Below are positions 25,547 to 33,825 of a DNA stretch of 64,000 bases, one piece after another. Origin of the DNA: Streptomyces sp. ATexAB-D23 (GTDB lineage: Bacteria > Actinomycetota > Actinomycetes > Streptomycetales > Streptomycetaceae). The stretch lies in NCBI RefSeq assembly GCF_000373645.1, contig NZ_KB892046.1, forward strand, positions 186,001 to 250,000, given 5' to 3'. Within the stretch, counting starts at the first letter, position 1, and each line of letters starts with the position of its first letter. The translations under genes were made by a program, and so were the position numbers. The notes under the pieces were generated by a model that made no database searches, was not told the origin of the DNA, and saw nothing but the letters and a program-made list of their open reading frames with translations.

Positions 25547-25567
25547 CGGCCCTCAGCGGCCCGGAAC

Positions 25568-25620
25568 GCGACCCGGCCCCCGCCCCCGGCACCACGTGCA
25601 GGGGGCGGGGGCCGGGTCGC
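25568..25620 (+). terminator. Terminator after acyl-CoA dehydrogenase gene
   Basis: Perfect 20-bp stem (GCGACCCGGCCCCCGCCCCC at 25568-25587 against 25601-25620) with a 13-nt loop, 21 bp past the stop codon. Confidence 0.9.
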
Positions 25621-25705
25621 GTGTACCGCTCACGATGGTGTGCACCTGCCATGTACCTGTAGATTCCCCGTGGAGATCGTGACCGGGTGATGGAGGGGGC
25701 AGAGC

Positions 25706-26104
25706 ATGGTGGGGACCGGTGGAATACGGCTCGCGGCGGCCGTCGCTGCGGCGTTCGGGCTCGTCGTCACCGCCCAGGGAACGGCGTCCGCCGCGCCCCG
25801 GACGGTCGACGCGACATTCGGCGGCTACGGGGAATGGAACGCCGACCCCTACGGCGGCGCCCCCGGCGACTCGATCCGCGCCTGCGACACCTCGGCCGAC
25901 GGCTGGAGCATCGAGGTGAAGCTCGACATCGGCGGGGACGGCACCTGGGACCGCATCGCCACCACCCGTGGCCACACCGCGCCCTACTGCACGTCGTGGA
26001 AGACCGGCAACATCAAGGAGGGCACCCCCGTCCGCGTCCAGGTGGCGAACGTGAACGGTGGTGCCACCTACCCCAAGGGCTCCCTGCTGCTGAGCCGCGC
26101 CTGA
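25706..26104 (+). CDS. Small secreted protein of unknown function
   Basis: 132 residues. The Sec signal peptide ends at A-S-A-A near residue 30. The mature part of about 100 residues has two cysteines (R-A-C-D-T and A-P-Y-C-T-S-W) that may form a disulphide, and beta-rich sequence with T-F-G-G-Y-G-E-W-N. No known enzymatic motif. A GGAGGGGGCAGAGC region upstream supports the start. Confidence 0.75.
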   Translation: MVGTGGIRLAAAVAAAFGLVVTAQGTASAAPRTVDATFGGYGEWNADPYGGAPGDSIRACDTSADGWSIEVKLDIGGDGTWDRIATTRGHTAPYCTSWKTGNIKEGTPVRVQVANVNGGATYPKGSLLLSRA

Positions 26105-26135
26105 GGCCCGCGCCCCCTGAACAGGGAGCCGTGCC

Positions 26136-26624
26136 TCAAGCCGGGAGCTGCGCCTCGATCGCGGCCACCAGCTCCGGGGCCTCCGGCTCCGTACGCGGGC
26201 GGATACGGGCCACCGGCTCACCGGCCGGCGAGATCAGGAACTTCTCGAAATTCCACTGGACGTCCCCGGCCTCGCCGTCCGCGTCCGCGAGCCGCGTCAG
26301 CTCCGCGTACAGCGGGTGCCGGCCGGCGCCGTTGACGTCGGTCTTCTCCAGCAGCGGGAAGGTCACCCCGTACGTCGTCGAGCAGAACGTCCGGATCTCC
26401 TCCGCGCTCCCCGGCTCCTGGCCGGCGAACTGGTTGCACGGCACGCCGAGCACGGTCAGACCGCGGTCCCCGTACTCCTTCTGGAGGCGCTCCAGCCCGG
26501 CGTACTGCGGGGTCAGACCGCACTGCGATGCGACGTTCACCAGCAGCACGGCCCGGCCGCTGTAGGCGCCCAGGGTGGTCGGCTCGCCGCTGAGGGTGCG
26601 GAGCGGGATGTCGTACAGCGTCAT
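26136..26624 (-). CDS. Glutathione/thioredoxin peroxidase family protein
   Basis: 162 residues of the GPx family, reducing hydroperoxides. The peroxidatic residue is Cys rather than selenocysteine (V-N-V-A-S-Q-C-G-L-T-P-Q-Y, ~35). The supporting Gln (P-C-N-Q-F, ~73) and Trp (Q-W-N-F-E-K-F-L, ~125) are present. Actinobacteria mostly lack glutathione, so thioredoxin or mycothiol-linked reduction is likely. It lies 34 bp downstream of a GNAT gene, on the same strand. Confidence 0.9.
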   Translation of the reverse strand: MTLYDIPLRTLSGEPTTLGAYSGRAVLLVNVASQCGLTPQYAGLERLQKEYGDRGLTVLGVPCNQFAGQEPGSAEEIRTFCSTTYGVTFPLLEKTDVNGAGRHPLYAELTRLADADGEAGDVQWNFEKFLISPAGEPVARIRPRTEPEAPELVAAIEAQLPA

Positions 26625-26658
26625 GAAGGTCTCCTCGTCGGTGTCTTCCCGCCCATTC

Positions 26659-27201
26659 TTACGCCCGGGGCTCCCGGGGTGCGAAGCCGGCCGCCTTGTA
26701 GTAGAAGGTCGTCGGCTTCAGGACCCCGGCCGGGTCCGCCGCGTAGTCCGGGACGGACCCGCACTCCGTCCAGCCGGCCGACCGGTACAGCCCCTCCGCC
26801 AGGCCCCCGCTCTCCGTGTCCAGGACCAGCAGCGTGATGCCGTCCTCACCGGCCGCGCGCTCGACGGCGTCCAGCAGCTCCCGGCCGAGACCGCGGCCGC
26901 GGGCGGACGGGCGGACCATCAGCTTGGTCACCTCCGCGCGGTGGCGGGCATTGGGCAGGGGCGCCCTGACCAGGCCGACCGTTCCGGCGATGCGTTCCCC
27001 GTCCCGGGCCAGCCACACCTGCAGCCGTCCGGCGTCCACGGCGGCGGCCCGCTCCCGCCACCAGTCCGCGGCGGCACCCCGGTCCAGGGGCGCGAGGAAA
27101 CCCACCGACGAACCGCCCTCGACGGTCTCCACCAGCAGAGCGGCCAGCTCATCGGCGTACGTGACCAGCTCGGGTCCGGACACCTGGACGATCTCGGTCA
27201 T
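26659..27201 (-). CDS. GNAT-family N-acetyltransferase
   Basis: 180 residues with one GNAT fold. The acetyl-CoA motif A is L-M-V-R-P-S-A-R-G-R-G-L-G-R-E-L-L (~103-120), followed by L-L-V-L-D-T-E-S-G-G-L-A and L-Y-R-S-A-G-W. The ATG at 27201 gives the standard length for the family. The substrate is unknown. It is probably cotranscribed with the peroxidase gene. Confidence 0.85.
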   Translation of the reverse strand: MTEIVQVSGPELVTYADELAALLVETVEGGSSVGFLAPLDRGAAADWWRERAAAVDAGRLQVWLARDGERIAGTVGLVRAPLPNARHRAEVTKLMVRPSARGRGLGRELLDAVERAAGEDGITLLVLDTESGGLAEGLYRSAGWTECGSVPDYAADPAGVLKPTTFYYKAAGFAPREPRA

Positions 27202-27442
27202 GGGGCGGGTCCTTTCACGGTGACGGCGGGATGCGGCGCCGTCGACGCCTCGACCATCCCTCCGCGCGGACCGGCAACGCGGCCGCGCGATCATAACTCC
27301 AGGTCGGCACGGGTGCGAGCAGCCCCGCACAGCTACTGCCCGCCGTTCTGCCGGACACGCGTGCCCATGCCACGCTGGAATCGGGACGCCCGGCGGGCAC
27401 ACCTCTCCTGCCGGGTGACCGAGCCAGTAAAGGAGGCCCCAG

Positions 27443-27877
27443 ATGGCCGGCACCGGCAGTGCAGCACAGACGACCCGCGGCACCAGCGGCCCGCACCATC
27501 CGTTCAGAGCGGGCTGGACGGCGTTCGCGGCGGTCCTGATGATCTTCGGCGGGGCCATGGCGGTCCTCCAGGGGATCTCCGCCATCGCCAAGGACGACGT
27601 GTTCGTCGCCACGCGCGACTACGTCTTCCAGTTCAATCTGGCGGGCTGGGGCTGGATCCACCTCATCCTCGGCATCGTCATCGTGCTCGCCGGCTTCGCC
27701 CTGTTCACCGGGGCCCTGTGGGCGCGGGTCGTGGGCGTCGTACTCGCCGGACTCGGCGCACTCGCCAACTTCGCCTGGCTGCCGCACTACCCGCTGTGGT
27801 CTATCGTGCTCATCGCCATCGACGTCTTCATCATCTGGGCGCTGTGCTCGGACTCCGACCGCCGAGAAAGGGCCTGA
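27443..27877 (+). CDS. Four-helix membrane protein (DUF7144-like)
   Basis: 144 residues with a polar N-terminus and four hydrophobic helices: W-T-A-F-A-A-V-L-M-I-F-G-G, W-G-W-I-H-L-I-L-G-I-V-I-V-L-A-G, A-R-V-V-G-V-V-L-A-G-L-G and W-S-I-V-L-I-A-I-D-V-F-I-I-W-A-L. A GTAAAGGAGG segment lies before ATG 27443. Proteins of this shape are widespread in Streptomyces; no function is assigned. Confidence 0.82.
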   Translation: MAGTGSAAQTTRGTSGPHHPFRAGWTAFAAVLMIFGGAMAVLQGISAIAKDDVFVATRDYVFQFNLAGWGWIHLILGIVIVLAGFALFTGALWARVVGVVLAGLGALANFAWLPHYPLWSIVLIAIDVFIIWALCSDSDRRERA

Positions 27878-28064
27878 CGGCGCCTCACGGCTGCGTCGGC
27901 GGCACGAGCGTGCCACCCGGCGCGGACTCGGGGCCGCGAGTGCGCGCGGGCGGGCGGCCTCCGGTGGCACGGACCGGCGCGAGGACGAGGGCTCGCGCCA
28001 CCGGGCGTTCCCGGGGCGGGTGTACCCCGTACGGCCAGGACCGGACAGCTGGGAGTATGACCAC

Positions 28065-28289
28065 GTGGAGTCACCCGAAGCCGCCCCCGCGACCGAGCCG
28101 CTGCCCGGCACCGCCACGGCCACCGGCCCCCGCACCGTGCGTTGCCGCCTCTGCGGACGGCCGCTCACCGGCACAGCGTCCCGCCGCACCGGCCTCGGCC
28201 CCTCCTGCGACGCCAAACTGCACCCCGCGCCGCCCGCCATCCGCCACCGGCGGCACGAGGTCGAGCAGGACGTGCTGCCCGGCACCTGA
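28065..28289 (+). CDS. Small zinc-finger protein (DUF6011-like)
   Basis: About 74 residues. It has an acidic/Pro-Ala N-terminus, then C-R-L-C-G-R-P-L-T-G...R-R-T-G-L-G-P-S-C, a CxxC plus distant Cys pattern typical of DUF6011, and a charged tail (R-H-R-R-H-E-V-E-Q). A GTG at 28065 with GGGAG upstream is preferred, though the frame is open further 5'. It may bind nucleic acid; function unknown. It ends 4 bp before the convergent tesB stop. Confidence 0.65.
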   Translation: MESPEAAPATEPLPGTATATGPRTVRCRLCGRPLTGTASRRTGLGPSCDAKLHPAPPAIRHRRHEVEQDVLPGT

Positions 28290-28293
28290 GGCG

Positions 28294-29178
28294 TTACGCG
28301 GACGGGGCGTCGCCCAGCCGCCTGAACAGCCCCTCCTGCACCACCGACACCAGCAGACTGCCCGCACGGTCGTAGATCCGGCCGCGCGCCAGCCCCCGCC
28401 CGCCCGTGGCGATCGGCGACTCCTGGTCGTACAGGAACCACTCGTCCGCCCGGAACGGCCTGTGGAACCACATGGCATGGTCCAGGCTCGCCATGTCGAA
28501 GCCGCGCGGCCCCCACAACGGCTCCACCGGGATGCGGACCGCGTCCAGCAGCGTCATGTCACTCGCATACGTCAGCGCACACGTGTGCACCAGCGGATCG
28601 TCGCCCAGCGGACCCACCGCGCGCATCCACACAGCGCTGCGCGGGTCGGCGCCCTCGACCTCCTCCCGCGTCCAGCGCAGCCGGTCGACGTAGCGGATGT
28701 CGAACGGCTGGCGCCGCGCCATCCGCTCCAGGGCCTCCGGCAGACCGCCCAGGTGCTCGCGCACCTCTTCGGCGACCGTCGGCAGCTCCTCGGGACCGGG
28801 CACGACGCGGGCCGGCGGCAGCTGGTGCTCGAAGCTCGCCTCCTCGGGGCGGTGGAACGACGCCGTCAGGTTGAAGATCGTCCGGCCCTGCTGCACGGCC
28901 GTCACCCGGCGGGTGGTGAACGACCTGCCGTCCCTGACCCGCTCGACGTCGTAGACGATCGGCACCCCCGGTCGGCCCGGACGCAGGAAATAGGCGTGCA
29001 GCGAGTGCACCGGCCGGTCCCCGTCCGTGGTGCGGCCGGCGGCCACCAGAGCCTGCCCCGCCACCTGCCCGCCGAAGACCCGTTGCAGGGACTCGTCGGG
29101 GCTGCGGCCACGGAAGATGTTCACCTCGATCCGCTCCAGGTCGAGCAGGTCGACCAGGCTCTCGGCGGGGTTCGTCAT
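28294..29178 (-). CDS. tesB: Acyl-CoA thioesterase II
   Basis: 294 residues forming a double hot-dog fold. Signatures are F-G-G-Q-V-A-G-Q-A-L-V-A-A (~35-47), V-H-S-L-H-A-Y-F-L-R-P-G (~57-68) and, in the second half, S-L-D-H-A-M-W-F-H-R-P-F with the catalytic Asp. It hydrolyses medium and long acyl-CoAs. It lies 40 bp downstream of the helicase gene on the same strand. The ATG at 29178 matches the family start. Confidence 0.92.
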   Translation of the reverse strand: MTNPAESLVDLLDLERIEVNIFRGRSPDESLQRVFGGQVAGQALVAAGRTTDGDRPVHSLHAYFLRPGRPGVPIVYDVERVRDGRSFTTRRVTAVQQGRTIFNLTASFHRPEEASFEHQLPPARVVPGPEELPTVAEEVREHLGGLPEALERMARRQPFDIRYVDRLRWTREEVEGADPRSAVWMRAVGPLGDDPLVHTCALTYASDMTLLDAVRIPVEPLWGPRGFDMASLDHAMWFHRPFRADEWFLYDQESPIATGGRGLARGRIYDRAGSLLVSVVQEGLFRRLGDAPSA

Positions 29179-29218
29179 GCCGTTCCTCTCCACTCTCGCG
29201 GTGACCTCGCGCGTCCGC

Positions 29219-31732
29219 TCACAGCTGGCCCACGGAGGTGACCCGCACGACCGCCCGGCCCTCTTCGTCCGACGCCGCGAGGTCGACCTCGGCGCTGATG
29301 CCCCAGTCATGGTCGCCGTTCGGGTCGGCGAACGTCTGACGGACCCGCCACAGACCGTGCTCGGCGTCCTCGTCGATCTTCAGCAGCTTCGGCCCGCGCG
29401 CGTCGGGACCGGTGCCCAGCTCCTCGTACTCGTCCCAGTACGCGTCCATCGCCTCGCCCCACGCGTCCTCGTCCCAGCCCGCGTCCTTGTCCAGCTCGCC
29501 GAGGTCACGCACCCGGTCCAGCGCGGCCAGCTCGACCCGGCGGAACATCGCGTTGCGCACCAGGACCCGGAAGGCGCGGGCGTTCGCCGTGACCGGCTTG
29601 ACCTCGTCGGCCCGCTCCTGCGCCTGCTCGGCCGTCTCGACCTCCGGGTTGGCCAACTGCTCCCACTCGTCGAGAAGACTGGAGTCCACCTGACGGACCA
29701 TCTCACCGAGCCAGGCGATCAGATCCTCCAGGTCCTCGGACTTGATGTCGTCCGGGATGGTGTGCTCCAGCGCCTTGTACGCGCTCGCCAGATAGCGCAG
29801 CACGATCCCCTCGGTGCGCGCCAGCTCGTAGTTGGAGGTGAACTCCGTGAACGTCATGGCCCGTTCATACATGTCACGGATCACCGACTTCGGCGACACC
29901 GGATGGTCGCCCACCCACGGGTGGCTGCGCCGGTAGACGTCGTACGCGTGCCACAGCAGCTCGCTCAGCGGCTTCGGGTACGTCACCTCCTGGAGCAGCT
30001 CCATCCGCTCCTCGTACTCGATCCCGTCGGCCTTCATCTGCCCGACCGCCTCGCCGCGCGCCTTGTTCTGCTGCGCGGCCAGGATCTGGCGCGGGTCGTC
30101 CAGCGTCGATTCCACGACCGAGACCATGTCCAGCGCGTACGACGGCGAGTCCGGGTCCAGCAGCTCGAACGCGGCGAGCGCGAACGTGGACAGCGGCTGG
30201 TTCAGCGCGAAGTCCTGCTGGAGGTCGACGGTCAGCCGCACGATACGGCCCTCCGCGTCCGGCTCGTCCAACTGCTCCACCACGCCACCGTCCAGCAGCG
30301 AACGGTAGATCGCGATGGCCCGGCGGATGTGGCGCAGCTGCGCCCGGCGCGGCTCGTGGTTGTCCTCCAGCAGGTGCCGCATGGCCTCGAAGGCGTTGCC
30401 CGGCCGGGCGATCACGGACAGCAGCATCGTGTGCGTGACCCGGAAACGGGAGGTCAGAGGCTCCGGATCGGACTGGATCAGCTTGTCGAAGGTGGTCTCC
30501 GACCAGGCCACGAAGCCCTCGGGAGCCTTCTTGCGGACGACCTTGCGCTTCTTCTTCGGGTCGTCGCCGGCCTTCTTGACCGCCTTCTCGTTCTCGATGA
30601 CGTGCTCGGGCGCCTGGGCGACGACGAAGCCCGCCGTGTCGAAACCCGCCCGCCCTGCCCGGCCGGCGATCTGGTGGAACTCACGGGCCCGCAGCGTGCG
30701 CACCCGGGTGCCGTCGTACTTGGTGAGGGCGGTGAACAGCACGGTGCGGATGGGTACGTTGACGCCGACGCCGAGCGTGTCCGTACCGCAGATCACCTTC
30801 AGCAGACCGGCCTGAGCCAGCTTCTCCACCAGCCGGCGGTACTTCGGGAGCATGCCGGCGTGGTGCACACCGATGCCGTGCCGCACATAACGCGAGAGGT
30901 TCTGGCCGAACTTGGTGGTGAAGCGGAAGTTGCCGATCAGATCGGCGATCTTCTCCTTCTCCTCCTTGGTGCACATGTTGATGCTCATCAGCGACTGCGC
31001 CCGCTCCACCGCGGCGGCCTGGGTGAAGTGCACGATGTACACCGGCGACTGCCTGGTCTCCAGGAGCTCGGTCAGCGTCTCGGTGATCGGCGTCAGCCGG
31101 TACTCGTAGCTCAGCGGCACCGGACGGGTCGCCGAGCGGACCACGGAGGTGGGGCGGCCCGTACGCCGCGTCAGGTCCTCCTCGAACATCCGCACGTCGC
31201 CGAGCGTCGCCGACATCAGGATGAACTGCGCCTGCGGCAGCTCCAGGATCGGGATCTGCCAGGCCCAGCCCCGGTCCGCCTCCGCGTAGAAGTGGAACTC
31301 GTCCATCACGACCTGGCCGATGTCCGCGTACTTCCCGTCGCGCAGCGCGATGGAGGCCAGCACCTCGGCGGTGCAGCAGATCACCGGGGCGTCGGCGTTG
31401 ACCGAGGCGTCCCCGGTGAGCATGCCGACGTTCTCCGTGCCGAACAGCTTGCACAGGTCGAAGAACTTCTCCGAGACCAGCGCCTTGATCGGGGCGGTGT
31501 AGAAGGTGACCTTGTCCTGGGCCAGGGCGGTGAAGTGCGCACCCGCCGCGACCAGGCTCTTCCCGGACCCGGTGGGCGTGGAAAGGATCACGTTGGCCCC
31601 GGAGACCACCTCGATCAGCGCCTCCTCCTGAGCGGGGTAGAGGGTGATCCCCTGCGTCTCGGTCCAGGACGAGAAGGCCTCGAAGAGGGCGTCGGGATCG
31701 TCGGTCGGGGGCAGCTGATCAATAAGGGTCAC
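29219..31732 (-). CDS. DEAD/DEAH-box RNA helicase with DUF3516 domain
   Basis: 837 residues. RecA-like domain 1 has S-T-P-T-G-S-G-K-S (Walker A, ~50-58), V-M-D-E-F-H-F-Y (DExH, ~145) and M-S-A-T-L-G. Domain 2 has I-C-G-T-D-T-L-G-V-G-V-N and Q-I-A-G-R-A-G-R-A-G-F-D. A Lys/Arg-rich insert (K-K-K-R-K-V-V-R-K-K) precedes the long C-terminal DUF3516 region. It is an actinobacterial SF2 Ski2-like helicase, probably acting on RNA. The start is a GTG at 31732 (V-T-L-I-D-Q-L) after GATGGGGGC. It is first in an operon with tesB. Confidence 0.87.
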   Translation of the reverse strand: MTLIDQLPPTDDPDALFEAFSSWTETQGITLYPAQEEALIEVVSGANVILSTPTGSGKSLVAAGAHFTALAQDKVTFYTAPIKALVSEKFFDLCKLFGTENVGMLTGDASVNADAPVICCTAEVLASIALRDGKYADIGQVVMDEFHFYAEADRGWAWQIPILELPQAQFILMSATLGDVRMFEEDLTRRTGRPTSVVRSATRPVPLSYEYRLTPITETLTELLETRQSPVYIVHFTQAAAVERAQSLMSINMCTKEEKEKIADLIGNFRFTTKFGQNLSRYVRHGIGVHHAGMLPKYRRLVEKLAQAGLLKVICGTDTLGVGVNVPIRTVLFTALTKYDGTRVRTLRAREFHQIAGRAGRAGFDTAGFVVAQAPEHVIENEKAVKKAGDDPKKKRKVVRKKAPEGFVAWSETTFDKLIQSDPEPLTSRFRVTHTMLLSVIARPGNAFEAMRHLLEDNHEPRRAQLRHIRRAIAIYRSLLDGGVVEQLDEPDAEGRIVRLTVDLQQDFALNQPLSTFALAAFELLDPDSPSYALDMVSVVESTLDDPRQILAAQQNKARGEAVGQMKADGIEYEERMELLQEVTYPKPLSELLWHAYDVYRRSHPWVGDHPVSPKSVIRDMYERAMTFTEFTSNYELARTEGIVLRYLASAYKALEHTIPDDIKSEDLEDLIAWLGEMVRQVDSSLLDEWEQLANPEVETAEQAQERADEVKPVTANARAFRVLVRNAMFRRVELAALDRVRDLGELDKDAGWDEDAWGEAMDAYWDEYEELGTGPDARGPKLLKIDEDAEHGLWRVRQTFADPNGDHDWGISAEVDLAASDEEGRAVVRVTSVGQL

Positions 31733-31902
31733 GCCCCCATCTTGCCTGCCTTCGGCCCCGATGAGGGAACCGGACGACAGCGGGAAGATCACGGACGATA
31801 CGCTGCCCTCTCAACTCGGCCGCGCCGCAACGGCGGTGGCCGGGCCTCGCGCGCAGGTACCGCCTGGCGCACTCGGCGACACCCACGGGGGGCTCAGCAG
31901 TC

Positions 31903-32694
31903 ATGATGGGACCGGCACACTCACTGTCCGGGGCAGCGGCCTGGCTGGGGGTGGGTGCCGCCGCGGCTGCCGCCGGCCACCCCATGCCGTGGCCCGTCCT
32001 CGTCGTCGGCGCGCTGATCAGCGCGGGCGCGGCGCTCGCCCCCGACCTCGACCACAAGTCGGCGACCATCTCGCGCGCCTTCGGGCCGGTCTCACGCACC
32101 CTGTGCGAGATCGTCGACAAGCTCTCGCACGCCGTCTACAAGGCCACCCGGATGCGGGGCGACTCCACGCGCAACGGCGGCCACCGCACCCTGACCCACA
32201 CCTGGGCGTGGGCGGTCCTGATCGGCGCCGGCGCCTCCGGCGCGGCGTTCACCGGCGGCCGCTGGGCCGTGCTGGGCATCCTCTTCGTCCATCTGGTCCT
32301 CGCCGTCGAAGGCCTGCTGTGGCGGGCCGCCCGGGTCTCCAGCGACGTCCTGGTCTGGCTGCTGGGGGCGACCAGCGCGTGGATCCTCGCCGGCATCCTC
32401 GACCAGCCGGGCAACGGCTCCGACTGGCTCTTCACCGACCCCGGGCAGGAATACCTCTGGCTCGGGCTGCCCATCGTGCTCGGCGCCCTCATCCACGACA
32501 TCGGTGACGCGCTGACCGTGTCCGGCTGCCCGATCCTGTGGCCGATCCCGGTCGGCCGCAAGCGCTGGTACCCCATCGGCCCGCCGAAGGCCATGCGTTT
32601 CAAGGCCGGCAGCTGGGTGGAGATCAAGGTGTTGATGCCGGTGTTCATGGTGCTCGGGGGAGTGGGCGCGGCGTTCGCGATGAACGTCATCTGA
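31903..32694 (+). CDS. YdjM-like membrane protein (metal-dependent hydrolase family, DUF457)
   Basis: 263 residues, polytopic. N-terminal M-M-G-P-A-H-S-L-S-G and L-A-P-D-L-D-H-K carry the His and Asp of the proposed metal site; G-G-H-R-T-L-T-H-T-W follows near residue 95, and H-D-I-G-D-A-L-T near 205. About five hydrophobic helices. The family is named from E. coli YdjM; its true reaction is not established. It is convergent with the ABC transporter remnant. Confidence 0.82.
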   Translation: MMGPAHSLSGAAAWLGVGAAAAAAGHPMPWPVLVVGALISAGAALAPDLDHKSATISRAFGPVSRTLCEIVDKLSHAVYKATRMRGDSTRNGGHRTLTHTWAWAVLIGAGASGAAFTGGRWAVLGILFVHLVLAVEGLLWRAARVSSDVLVWLLGATSAWILAGILDQPGNGSDWLFTDPGQEYLWLGLPIVLGALIHDIGDALTVSGCPILWPIPVGRKRWYPIGPPKAMRFKAGSWVEIKVLMPVFMVLGGVGAAFAMNVI

Positions 32695-32703
32695 CACCCG
32701 TAC

Positions 32704-32735
32704 CCCGGGGGCCGGCCGGTCGGCCGGCCCCCGGG
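32704..32735. terminator. Bidirectional terminator
   Basis: Perfect 14-bp stem CCCGGGGGCCGGCC with a GGTC loop in the 63-bp gap between convergent genes. Confidence 0.85.
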
Positions 32736-32757
32736 AGCGTCCACGGGCCCCGGACCG

Positions 32758-33825
32758 TCAGCCGTGCCAGGACCGCCACAGCGCCGCGTACGCGCCGTCC
32801 GCCGCCACCAGCTCGTCATGGCTGCCCAGCTCGCTGATCCGGCCCTCCTCGACCACGGCGATCACGTCCGCGTCGTGCGCGGTGTGCAGCCGGTGCGCGA
32901 TCGCGATGACCGTACGCCCGTCCAGCACCCGGGCCAGCGACCGCTCCAGATGCCGGGCCGCGCGCGGATCGAGCAGCGAGGTCGCCTCGTCCAGGACCAG
33001 CGTGTGCGGGTCGGCCAGGACCAGCCGGGCCAGCGCGATCTGCTGTGCCTGTGCCGGTGTGATCACCAGACCGCCCGAGCCGACCTCGGCGTCGAGCCCC
33101 GCCTCCAGGGCCCTCGCCCAGCCGTCCGCGTCCACCGCCGCGAGCGACGCCCACAGCTCCGCGTCCTCGGCGTTCGTACGGGCCAGCAGCAGGTTGTCCC
33201 GCAGCGAACCGACGAACACATGGTGCTCCTGGTTGACCAGCGCCACATGCGAACGGACCCGCTCCGTCGCCATGCGCGCCAGCTGCGCGCCCCCGAGCGT
33301 GATCTCACCGGTCCGCGGGGCGTAGATCCCCGCCAGCAGCCGCCCCAGCGTCGACTTGCCCGCACCCGACGGGCCGACCAGCGCCAGCCGCGTACCCGGC
33401 GCGACGTCCAGCGACACCCGGTGCAGCACATCGACCCCGTCCACGTACCCGAACCGCACCTCGTCGGCCCGCACGTCCCCGCCGTCCGGGGCCACCGAGG
33501 CATCGCCCGCGTCCGGCTCGATCTCCCGGACACCCACCAGGCGCGCCAGCGACACCTGGGCGACCTGCAACTCGTCGTACCAGCGCAGGATCAGACCGAT
33601 CGGGTCCACCATCATCTGGGCGAGCAGCGCACCGGTCGTGACCTGGCCGACGGTCAGATAGCCCTCGATGACGAACCAGCCGCCCAGCAGCAGGACCGCG
33701 CCCAGAATCGTCGCGTACGTGGCGTTGATGACGGGAAAGAGGACCGAGCGCAGGAACATCGTGTACCGCTCCCAGTAGCGATGCGCATTTGCGGTACCAC
33801 GTCTGACGTGGCACGATCGGGGCAT
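32758..33825 (-). pseudogene. ABC transporter permease/ATPase, 3' part cut by prophage insertion
   Basis: Open for 355 codons, but only the C-terminal part of an ABC exporter half-transporter. The remaining membrane portion starts near A-H-R-Y-W-E-R-Y-T-M-F-L-R-S-V; roughly the first 230 residues of the membrane domain should lie beyond the right prophage end. The ATPase domain is complete: Walker A G-P-S-G-A-G-K-S-T, Q-loop V-N-Q-E-H-H, Walker B L-V-L-D-E-A-T-S, H-loop I-A-H-R. The signature LSGGQ is replaced by I-T-P-A-Q, an unusual deviation. The first dozen codons of the present frame overlap the integrase promoter and are phage-derived. It is unlikely to function while the phage is integrated. 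Confidence 0.83.
33765..33823. other. Left attachment site region (attL) of the prophage
   Basis: The homology of the ABC transporter protein stops around 33765-33800 and the integrase start codon is at 33824, so the host/phage crossover lies within these bases. The exact 2-bp core cannot be set without the right end. The segment holds a 7+1+7 inverted repeat, CCACGTC-T-GACGTGG, at 33797-33811, which may be part of the integrase binding site or an operator for int. Confidence 0.65.

Noticed and set aside
29027..31906. 959-codon plus-strand frame opposite the helicase
   Set aside because: Antisense shadow of a clear SF2 helicase; no domain or start signal.
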